In this document: one piece after another, positions 1 through 9,726 of the stretch
How the letters are laid out: each line of letters begins with the position of its first letter
Numbering within the stretch: the first letter of the stretch is position 1
Assembly (NCBI GenBank): GCA_012295275.1
Contig: CM022678.1
Coordinates: 17,554,278 to 17,618,277, forward strand
DNA length: 64,000 nt
Direction: 5' to 3'
Source: Chrysomallon squamiferum
Taxonomy: Eukaryota; Mollusca; Gastropoda; Neomphalida; Peltospiridae
Program-made: the position numbers and the translations under genes
Notes under the pieces: model-generated
Databases searched by the model: none
Told to the model about the DNA's origin: nothing
The model's input: only the letters and a program-made list of their open reading frames with translations

Positions 1-14
1 TGTTACTGTTTCAG

Positions 15-1096
15 CTGACTGTCACGCTGGTAATGATCCCGACTTCACCTGCACCGACAACGCTCTCTGCAGCAACGCCTTCTTCAACGACATCGTCTGC
101 TGTGCGTTCTGCAAGCCAAACCTTCCAGCCGTCATTCTTACGACAGTCGGGTCAGCTGCAGGTTCGTCCACGGGTTCTCTCCCTTTAGCGACTGGCGTCG
201 TCGTTGCAGACCAGTCGAGTACAGCTTCGGGAGGACAGTTGGTGACAGCAACAACGGCAGCGACAGCGGCAGTCCTCAGCACCGGTTCGTTTGCTTCAGC
301 GACGCAGCCCGTGGCGCTCTCAGCATCGACAACGGGGTCTGTTATCGCGGTGACGTCTGCCGCGTCGCAGCCGTCGACGGGACCGACGGCGATGTCTACT
401 GGGTCTGTAGCGGCAGTAACGCCAGCTACGTCGGCGGCAAGTTCACAGAGGAGTACAGGCTCTTTTCTGGCTTTGACCGGCGTTACTGAGCTGACGTCTG
501 CAACGTCTGCGGAGGGAAGCACGGGATCAGTGTTGGCCGAGAGTACAGCCGTCAGTAGCCGAGGCACTACCGGATCGATGTTAGCCGAGAGCACGACCGC
601 CATTACGTCCGGAAGTACCGGATCCTTATTAGCTGAAACTCCAACAACAGCCGTAACTTCAGGAAGTACCGGATCCCTTCTAGCCGAAAGTACAACCGCC
701 GTTACGTCCGGAAGTACCGGATCTTTAGTGGCTGAAAGTACATCGCCCGTAACTTCCGGAAGTACCGGATCTTTAATAGCTGAAAGTACATCGCCCGTAA
801 CTTCCGGAAGTACCGGATCTTTATTGGCTGAGAGTACAACTGCCGTAACTTCAGGAAGTACCGGATCGTTATTGGCTGAGAGTACAACTGCCGTAACTTC
901 AGGAAGTACCGGATCGTTATTGGCTGAGAGTACAACTGCCGTAACTTCCGGAAGTACCGGATCTTTATTGGCTGAAAGTACAACTGCCGTAACTTCCGGA
1001 AGTACCGGATCTTTATTGGCTGAAAGTACAACTGCCGTAACTTCCGGAAGTACCGGATCTTTATTGGCTGAGAGTACAACGACCGTAACTTCATAG
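15..1096 (+). CDS. Terminal exon: six-cysteine module plus mucin-like 16-aa repeats (copy 1)
   Basis: The exon opens after a TTTCAG acceptor at 9-14 in phase 1 and ends at TAG 1094-1096. The first ~32 residues form a Cys module with spacing C-x9-C-x5-C-x9-CC-x2-C (it begins ADCHAGNDPDFTC and ends CCAFC). The six cysteines and the CC-x2-C ending resemble PLAC domains of ADAMTS/papilin-type extracellular proteins, but the spacing is not exact. The rest is Thr/Ser/Ala/Gly-rich; from about residue 170 it becomes a 48-bp repeat encoding STGSLLAESTTAVTSG-like units, which is typical of an O-glycosylated mucin-like region. It has no membrane segment after the repeats, so a secreted product is likely. 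Upstream exons lie outside the window. The coding frame is chosen by the Cys module, the acceptor and the long openness. Confidence 0.72.
700..1085 (+). repeat. 48-bp coding minisatellite (16-aa mucin repeat)
   Basis: About eight near-identical 48-bp units, each containing GGAAGTACCGGATC, encode the Thr/Ser repeat of the first mucin-like exon. Unit differences are mostly synonymous or Thr/Ser/Ala exchanges. The 3' copies are almost identical, which suggests recent expansion or homogenisation. Confidence 0.85.
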
Positions 1097-2153
1097 GCTC
1101 AATTAGCAACGTCGGCACCGACAGCGACAACGTAGTCTGAACTGTTTACAACAACGTAGAGAAACATCTGAGTTATATCTTACTGACTCGGTTTCGCTGG
1201 GTTTCCGATTTTCTTTTTATTCGAGTTACTGCTCCTGTTAGGAACATTTCAACTTGTTTTCATAGATTAATTTCTTTCGAATACTCCATAATTATTATAA
1301 TTTTAAGATAGTATCAAAATTAATACGAGAGTTACGATAATACCGTTTATTTTCGGATTTATTGTCGTAACTTGTAATTATCACTTGACAGTCAACATAC
1401 AGGTTTTCTTTAAAAGCTAATTTTTAAATTTCTTTAATTCACTTTTACAGTTCAAATAATAAAAAAAAAAGAGTAAAAAGTAAAAGAAAGAAAAGTAATT
1501 GCCTTTTGCTTCTATATTTGTTTCTTTAATTCTCTGAAACAGTATTAAAGTCAAGTCAGTTTTAGGGCCTTTCGTTTGTTGTATACATTGTGATAGTTTT
1601 ATTTATGTACATATATATGCATTTTGACAGTCAGTTCAAACCCAATGGTTACATTGTGATTATTAAACGGTTAAACAAAATATTTTCCGATTTTTTAATT
1701 TTACCTAGATTATATATTTTATCATCATCATCACCATTGTTATTATTATTATTGTTGTTGTTGTTGTTGGTGGTGGTGTTATTATTATTGTTTTGTTGTT
1801 GTTACTGTTGATACTGTTGCTATATTATTATTATTTTGCTATTATTATTACATTTTTGTTGTTAAACTGTTATTATTGTTGTTTTGTTTGTTTCGGTTTT
1901 TTAGCAGGGTTTTGTTTTCGTTGGTTTTTTTGGTGTTGTTTTTTTTGGCTTTCTTCAGATTATTGATATTGTTGATGATCATTTATTTATTGTTATTTAT
2001 TTCTATTTTTTATTGTTTATTTTTAGTTTAACGTACACTTTCGATTTTTTATATTTCTCAGAATTATTGTCGTTGTTGTTGCTGCTGTTCGTTGGTATAT
2101 TTGTTGCAAACGTTACTGTCTTTCTCCTTCGTTATTATTATTATTATTATTAT

Positions 2154-2197
<44 letters not shown>

Positions 2198-3069
2198 CTG
2201 TTATTATTATTATTGTTTTTGTTGTTGTTGTTATTATTATCGTCATGTTTCTTTTGATTTCGGTGCTGTCGTTGTCGTCATCGTTGTCATCAGAAGTATT
2301 TATTCATTTCTTTATTTGTGTAAATGCTATTTTACCCCTTGATGCAATATTTAACATGTATAATATACAAATTACACATGTGCATCGTTTAAAAAGATGG
2401 TAAATACTTTAAATGCGCCTCGGATGATTTTTGACACGAAGTAAGTATGTGTCAATTACTCGACTTTACTAATAGTAAACTGGACAATCACTAACAGAAG
2501 TATACGTACTTCAGTGTTAAATGTAGGATCTACGTAGCTATGTATATATTTATATGTGATAAAGAAATTTGCCTCACGTTAGATGTAATAATCGCTGTAT
2601 CGCTCCGTCAGATTGCCATTGGTTAGATGTGCTATAAAATCAGGGATAAACACAAAGAAAGTATGTTACGTATAGGATCTAATTATTGGTATGGGTACTG
2701 CCACACTTCATGTAAATAATCATAAGGAATGTTAAACTTTATATAATTAAATCAGTCGTAGGAAGAATGCTACCTCTTGACACACTATTCACATAAGTGA
2801 TAAGAGGTTTGCCACAATTCAGATAAATAACCACGTCATTGGTCAGGAGGACTGCCACTCGTACTTGATCATTCAGACGGGACGGTTATCAGATTAATTA
2901 ATTCGTTCAAAGTGTCTGTTATAGTTGATCTGAAGAATTAATTCCGAGATAAGTATAACATTTTGTCGCAGAACCGTAATTTAATATACTTAAAGAAATA
3001 ACCTGACATTTCTGTACAGAAGTAGTTATAAATGTTACTGCTGACTGACATTCTCACCTGTACAAATGT

Positions 3070-3125
<56 letters not shown>

Positions 3126-3160
3126 TTTTTTAAACCAATATCTATTTACGACTGTTTCAG
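1097..3160. other. Spacer between the two mucin-like exons
   Basis: AT-rich sequence. 1590-2260 is dominated by TTA/TTG/AGT trinucleotide tracts. 2600-2880 holds degenerate copies of an AGGAGGACTGCCAC-type motif. 3071-3124 is an (AAT)n tract directly before the next acceptor. I see no convincing exon here, so nothing shows that the second mucin exon has its own 5' exons. Confidence 0.6.
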
Positions 3161-5814
3161 AGAACTGCCACGCAGGTGATGATCCCGACGTCCTGTGTGA
3201 CTCCAGCAACTGCAACTCCACCGTCCTGGCCAAGATATTTTGTTGCCAGACGTGTAGCGCTAGTTTGCCGCCACCAGTACGTTTAGTCGCACTGGCTGTC
3301 TCGTATACGACTGGCAGTATAATGTCTGAGTCGCAGACTTCCATTTCAACGGCGTCGCTCATAGAAATTAGCAGCACGACAGCAACCGCGGGAACCTTCG
3401 CAAGTAGCACGACAGCTGCGACTGGAACGTCAGGAAGCAGTACGACAGCTGCGACTGGAACGTCTGGAAGTAGTACGACAGCAACGTCGGGAACGTCTGG
3501 AAGCAGTGCGACAGCAACATCGGGAACGTCTGGAAGCAGTACGACAGCAACACCGGGAACGTCTGGAAGTAGTACGACAGCAACGTCAGGAACGTCTGGA
3601 AGTAGTACGACAGCAACGTCAGGAACGTCTGGAAGTAGTACGACAGCAACACCGGGAACGTCTGGAAGCAGTACGACAGCAACGTCTGGAACGTCTGGAA
3701 GTAGTACGACAGCAACGTCGGGAACGTCTGGAAGTAGTACGACAGCAACGTCGGGAACGTCTGGAAGCAGTACGACAGCCACGTCGGGAACGTCTGGAAG
3801 TAGTACGACAGCAACACTGGGAACGTCTGGAAGCAGTACGACAGCAACGTCGGGAACGTCTGGAAGCAGTACGACAGCAACGTCGGGAACGTCTGGAAGT
3901 AGTACGACAGCAACACCGGGAACGTCTGGAAGCAGTACGACAGCCACGTCGGGAACGTCTGGAAGCAGTACGACAGCAACACTGGGAACGTCTGGAAGCA
4001 GTACGACAGCAACGTCGGGAACGTCTGGAAGCAGTACGACAGCAACACTGGGAACGTCTGGAAGCAGTACGACAGCAACACTGGGAACGTCTGGAAGCAG
4101 TACGACAGCCACGTCGGGAACGTCTGGAAGCAGTACGACAGCCACGTCGGGAACGTCTGGAAGCAGTACGACAGCAACGTCGGGAACGTCTGGAAGCAGT
4201 ACGACAGCAACGTCGGGAACATCTGGAAGCAGTACGACAGCAACATCGGGAACGTCTGTGACTGCCGCAACGACAACGACTGGAACTTCAGCAACACCCT
4301 TAACCTCAGAGACTGTTACTACACCAATAACCGTTACAACGGAGACGGTTAGCACCTCAGTAAGCAGTACGACAGTAACGTCAGCGACTCCATCAACAAC
4401 TATTGTACCTACATCGTCTGCAGCAACGACAGGATCGGTGGTTCGCGTGACCACTCCATTAACGACAACAGCTCCTTCAACAACATTGATACCTACAACA
4501 GCCTTGCCATCAACAGGATCCATCGTTCGCGTGACGACGCTACTAACAACAGCCGTTCCTACTACAACCGTGCTACCCACCACGCCGGCGCCAACGACCG
4601 GGTCTGTGATTCGCGTAACAACACCAGTAACAACAGCAGTTCCTACTACCACTGTTATACCTACGACAGCAGCACCAACAACAGGGTCCGTAGTTCGCGT
4701 AACAACACCAGTAACGACAGCAGTTCCTAGTACCACTGTTATACCTACGACAGCAGCACCAACAACAGGGTCTGTAGTTCGCGTAACAACACCAGTAACG
4801 ACAGCAGTTCCTAGTACCACTGTTATACCTACGACAGCAGCACCAACAACAGGGTCTGTAGTTCGCGTTACAACTCGAAGAACGACTGCTCTACCAACAA
4901 CAGGGTCTGTAGTTCGCGTAACAACACCAGTAACGACAGCAGTTCCTAGTACCACTGTTATACCTACGACAGCAGCACCAACAACAGGGTCTGTAGTTCG
5001 CGTTACAACTCGAAGAACGACTGCTCTCCCGTCAACTGGGTCCGTGGTTCGCATAACAACACCAGTAACGACAGCAGTTCCTAGTACCACTGTTATACCT
5101 ACGACAGCAGCACCAACAACAGGGTCTGTAGTTCGCGTTACAACTCGAAGAACGACTGCTCTGCCGTCAACTGGGTCTGTGGTTCGCATAACAACAGCAG
5201 TAACGACAGCAGTTCCTACTACCACTGTTATACCTACGACAGCAGCACCAACAACAGGGTCCGTAGTTCGCGTTACAACTCGAAGAACGACTGCTCTGCC
5301 GTCAACTGGATCCGTGATTCGTGTAACAACAGCAGTAACGACAGCAGTTCCTACTACCACTGTTATACCTACGACAGCAGCCCCAACAACAGGGTCGGTA
5401 GTTCGCATAACAACACCTGTAACGACGGCAGTTCCTACTACAACAGTCGTACCCACAACAGCAGTGCCAACAACAGGGTCTGTAGTTCGCGTAACAACAC
5501 CTGTAACGACAGCAGTGCCTACTACAACTGTCATACCTACAACGGCAGCGCCATCAACAGGATCTGTGGTTCGTGTGACAACTGTTGTTACAACACCAGC
5601 TCCAACAACAACAGCGATTCCTACAACAGCAGCGCCAACAACAGGATCTGTGGTTCGGGCGACAACGACAGCAGCACCATCCACACGAGTAGCAGCCACA
5701 ACAGGATCTGTTCTTCGAGTTACACAAACATCAACAGCGGCTCAGTCCACCACTGTGGGAACAACTGGATCAGTGTTGGAGGGAACACACACGACAGGAT
5801 TTATACCAGCTTAA
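3161..5814 (+). CDS. Terminal exon: six-cysteine module plus long Thr/Ser mucin-like domain (copy 2)
   Basis: The acceptor TTTCAG at 3155-3160 is followed in phase 1 by a Cys module (NCHAGDDPDVLC ... IFCCQTC; C-x9-C-x4-C-x9-CC-x2-C) that is clearly homologous to the module at 15-110. The frame then runs 880 codons to TAA 5812-5814. It has two repeat classes: about 27 copies of an 11-aa GTSGSSTTATS unit (33 bp), then a longer region built from TTGSVVRVTTPVTTAVP, STTVIPTTAAP and TRRTTALP blocks. Such Thr/Ser/Pro content is typical of heavily O-glycosylated mucin domains. No transmembrane segment or GPI signal is visible at the C-terminus. It could be an alternative last exon of the gene contributing 15-1096, or the last exon of a tandem paralogue. 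Confidence 0.72.
3395..4258 (+). repeat. 33-bp coding minisatellite (11-aa repeat)
   Basis: A tandem 33-bp unit contains GGAACGTCTGGAAGCAGTAC and encodes an 11-aa Gly-Thr-Ser-rich repeat. The variable position alternates among TCG, CCG, CTG and TCA, giving TS, TP or TL. The unit lacks stop codons in several frames, which explains the long overlapping ORFs on both strands. Confidence 0.9.
4430..5740 (+). repeat. Composite coding repeat (about 84-bp and 48-bp units)
   Basis: Alternating blocks encode TTGSVVRVTT-x-VTTAVP, STTVIPTTAAP and TRRTTALP. Some units carry the Arg-rich TRRTTALP insertion and others do not, a mosaic consistent with unequal crossing-over. The TTGSV core recalls the TGSVLAES core of the first mucin exon. 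Confidence 0.8.
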
Positions 5815-5932
5815 TAATGGCGTCATGATCCATAGTAACGTGATAATGACGTTGCAGACAACATATATGACGTCATAATCCGCTTATCTTCTTTAGTTTC
5901 GTTTATTTCTCTAAAATACAGTGATAATTAAG

Positions 5933-6002
<70 letters not shown>

Positions 6003-6960
6003 AACACACCACATAGAAATACGCTTAAAGTATTCGTATGTACATGACTAATTTACACATATACATTAGATTACATAAATCACATAGTTAAATATAGACA
6101 CAGGAATAAATTTCATGCATATATACACACAAATATACATATACATATATATACAGACATACATACCTACCTACCTACCTACATACATACATGCAAACAC
6201 ACATGCAAACATATATATATATACATACGTATATATACACACATACATTCATATATACATACATACATACATACTTATGCACACATACGTACGAACATAG
6301 AAGTAAAATAAAAAAATGCATATTTTAAAATCTTATTATAAAAACATATATATATACAAGCAAACATACATACATACGTACATATACAAATATACACAAA
6401 CACATCCATACTCGTAATACATATATACATACATAGTCATACAGATAAATACTATTCATATGTATATCTATATATACATACATACACACCTACATATATA
6501 TACACACCTACATATACATACACATATAGACATATTCATGAATGTATATATAGTGATTACTACATATGTGTAAAGCATATCGCACACTGGCACACATAAG
6601 CACACACACACATACATTACATACATAGAGATTATACGTATGTGCTTATGTACTGAATATACATTAACGTATACAGTTATTTTGTAGAAAAGTTGTATTA
6701 CTTTTATTATTGCATGTGTCGCAGTCAAATCGTATGTAGGGTTTTGATATCTTTTTCTTCATTAGGTTATATAGGATTTGATTTATGTTTGTTAAATGCT
6801 TTTAAAACTGTCTGGAATGTACTGCACTGAGGAAGTGTCGTTGGCCACTCATTTTTGTAATAATAAAGGTTTTATTATGGCTGTGATTTGTTCTTTTTAA
6901 TATATGCATATATGTATGTGTTTGTGTCAATATTTATTTATATATATATACATGTTGCAG
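5815..6960. repeat. Simple-sequence region after the second mucin exon
   Basis: (CT)n at 5935-5999 is followed by about 600 bp of ATAC/ATAT/ACAC-rich sequence (6060-6660). 6830-6860 and the following AATAAAGG may be the decayed 3' end of a retroelement. No gene is seen. Confidence 0.7.
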
Positions 6961-6974
6961 TCAATGTCAAACTA

Positions 6975-7068
6975 GTCATTTGGCCTAATGCCTGAAATGT
7001 TTGGGCATTTAGCCTAACGCCAGGCGTTTGGCCTAATGACCAAACTGTCCAGGAATTAGGCCAAAAGA
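6975..7068. repeat. Cluster of GGCCTAATG-type direct and inverted motifs
   Basis: TTTGGCCTAATG occurs at 6979-6990 and 7027-7038, a variant TTAGCCTAACG at 7009-7019, and the reverse complement ATTAGGCCAAAAG at 7054-7066. GTTTGG...CCAAAC around 7026-7046 is a small palindrome. Such clusters are typical of transposon or MITE termini. It lies just beyond the 3' side of the integrase pseudogene. Confidence 0.5.
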
Positions 7069-7206
7069 CTGAATGAAAAAAGAATAACTTGCAATTGCAT
7101 GAAAACGTTTATTTCAAAACACATTACAAGTAGTGTGTTCTATTTATTACAGCAGTTCAAACTTGAGTGAGATCTTGAGCTGCACAAAAGACTGTTCATT
7201 AAACAT

Positions 7207-8820
7207 TTACAATGTTTCGTTTGACACTTCGTTGTCCAACCACAGTTGTATTTCACAAAACCTTGGCCTCCTGTGCACTGCTACGTTGTCGCCTTCTTCA
7301 CCGACAGTCAACCCAACACGACTGCATTTGATCATCCGCTTGCCTTGCTGAAACTGAGCATCTCGATGGAGTTTTCGTTTGGCATTGATGGTCAGTGTGG
7401 GCACAAGAACTACGTTCAGCAGCAGCTGGTCATCCTTGGAGTTGGACGGCAGCTGGTCAGACTTGGAGTTGGGCGGCAGCTGGTCATCTTGGAGTTGGGC
7501 GGCAGCTGGTCATCCTTGGAGTTAGGCGGCAGCTGGTCAGACTTGGAGTTGGGCGGCAGCTGGTCAGACTTGGAGTTGGGCGGCAGCTGGTCAGACTTGG
7601 CGTTCGGTGAAAACTGGTCAGGCACGGAATTGGCGGAGAACTGGTCCCTAAAACAGATGAAATTAGGAGATAAATATATGTATTTCGACAATGGCAAATT
7701 TCATAATATTTGTTCTTGCAATTTTGTGTATTTTTTGACCATTCAAACTGCTACAGTTATTATACTTGTTAGATATGTATGAAATGATATTAGTTCAAAA
7801 AAAAAAAAAAATAATAAAATAAAAAAATAATAATAATAATTAAAAAAAAATAAAAAATAAATTAATAATAAAAAAAAATAAAAAAAAAAAAAATAGACAA
7901 ACGATTCTCCTCCAGATAACATACTTGCTGTAAAAGTATAAAACATTGGGATTTACCTGACAACAGTGCCAGAAGGTCGTTACAGTTTGCCACCGACTTC
8001 GTGAGGCAGTGAAGATGACGTCAGTCCAAAACAAGCCTCCATGCCAAAGAGATGTGAAATCAGTGATTGCTTGATGCCAGCACTGTAGCCTTGAGTTGTT
8101 CCTGAACTGAACAAATTTGATGTCAACACTCCAGTTCCTTGTGTCGTTCTCGCTCATCCAGGCTACTAACACGTCTTTAACGTCTGAGTTTGCCCGCTCT
8201 ACAGAACCCTGGCTTTGATGGAGTCTTCTTTCCCGTGCACAATAAACAAATAGGTCCACAATTTCATCATGTTCCTACAACAGCTGTAAACTTGGATTCA
8301 TTGTCACTCTGCAAGACATGAGGACCGCCAAACATGAGGAAGATACACATCAGCTGAGAGGCAACTTCCGAGGCACGCTTCGAAGTAAGACGCCTGAGAA
8401 TACAGAAGTTGGTCAAATGATTCCTGGTAAACCATGACCCACTTGTACTTTCCACTGGGTGAGGACTGCATGTCTACAATATCGAAGTGACCACGTGACG
8501 AAAACTCATTGGTCCGATACTACAACTCGTTTGGTTTTGGCCTCTTGCGATTCAGTTGAAAGAATTAATGCATAGCGACTTGAAACATTCGATAGCTTCA
8601 TGTGTCACATTCACATAGTTTTTGGATCGTTCTTTCAGCATCCGATCACGTCACTGTGGCCTGTTGAGATGTGTGCCCGCTTAATGACGTCAAAGGTGTC
8701 GTCAATGGAAACGTAGTACAGAGGTGTGTCTTCATCTGTCTGGCGCTTCTTGTTCAGTTCCTGCACGTCTCCACACTGAAGAATTTCAAACTTGGCGATG
8801 AGGTAGTAATTTGTAACCAA
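7207..8820 (-). pseudogene. Decayed retroviral-type integrase (KRBA2/ZBED9-like or gypsy/Ginger-like)
   Basis: Read on the minus strand, blocks appear in the order expected for the integrase core family that also gave rise to vertebrate KRBA2 and ZBED9. A zinc-finger-like H-type segment lies near 8640-8790 (DDTFDVIKRAHISTGH). The catalytic core follows with TSKRASEVASQLM, FGGPHVLQSDN at 8320-8400 and SQGSVERANSDVKDVLVAWM at 8150-8220. The C-terminal part near 7290 has EGDNVAV. The Asp of QSDN and the Glu of SVERA are two of the expected DDE positions. Stops and frame changes break the frame (for example between 8267 and 8259 and around 8450-8640), so it cannot make one protein. No LTRs or clear terminal repeats were found. 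Confidence 0.75.
7424..7640 (-). repeat. 27-bp minisatellite inside the integrase pseudogene
   Basis: About eight units of 24-27 bp contain GGCGGCAGCTGGTCAGACTT on the plus strand. On the minus strand they keep an open frame of nine residues per unit, read as SDQLPPNSK. Two units near the 5' side are shortened, shifting the frame. Confidence 0.85.
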
Positions 8821-9428
8821 AGGAAAATGATACGAAACAAAGAGATTTCAGAGATATTATATTATTATTAAATACACGCGCACACAGTGTTTGCAGTTAC
8901 AGTACATAGTGACAAGATATGATGATTAGATACAATTTTTTTTATACATTTTTTGACTCTAACCTAAAATATAACATGTTTCGACGGAATTACATTATTT
9001 TTATATTTACATCTGTTCAAAGTTAAATTGTTGTACTGTGAGAACATCCTCAATAAACATAAATGCACAACTATGGAGATTCGTGAATTCAAAAAAAAAA
9101 AAAAAATAATAATAATAATAAATGTTTACTGCGTGTCTGTGTATGTACGTGTGAGTGTTTATCTGTGTGAAAAGCTGTGTGTTACTGTGTATAACAATAG
9201 TTAGATTATGCATTTAATCTCTTTTCAATTAGCAATAGTAGGGCTAGTTCTACATTTCGTAGTAATTATTGTAGTAGCATTCTTTTACAGCGGTAAATGT
9301 TAAACAGTAGCTATAGTAGCAGTAGTGGTACTATTAGTAGTAAACGTCATAACAATTAGTACTAGTGGTTCGTTAATAGCAGCGGTAGTAGCAACAAAAA
9401 CAACAGCAATACTAATACTACCACCACA

Positions 9429-9470
<42 letters not shown>

Positions 9471-9478
9471 GCTACTAC

Positions 9479-9544
<66 letters not shown>

Positions 9545-9720
9545 CAATAAAAACAATAATAATAATAATAACAACAAAAACAACAATAATAATAAACAGT
9601 ATTAAAAAACAAATACTACCTGCAGTTGTTGCTTTAGTTTTTTCTAGATGAATAAGTTAATCTTCTACTAGATTAGTACCTGGCTCACACTCTGTTCACA
9701 TAGTTTGTCTCTATTTTAGT
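8821..9720. other. Spacer with trinucleotide tracts
   Basis: No gene is seen. An interrupted GTA-rich segment at 9240-9330 leads into (ACT)n/(AAT)n at 9431-9540, one of the longest trinucleotide tracts in the window. Confidence 0.6.
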
Positions 9721-9726
9721 CACAGT

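Noticed and set aside
3506-4261. Plus-strand ORF of VRQQRRERLEA repeats
   Set aside because: A second frame of the 33-bp mucin minisatellite.
3054-5699. 881-codon minus-strand ORF as a gene
   Set aside because: It mirrors the sense mucin repeats, ends in translation of the (AAT)n tract, and lacks a Cys module or signal peptide. The sense frame has the acceptor, the homologous module and a natural stop.
7424-7640. CRISPR-like regular repeats
   Set aside because: Units are directly tandem without unique spacers; a 27-bp minisatellite in animal DNA. The same applies to the 24-bp repeat at 33.3-33.46 kb.
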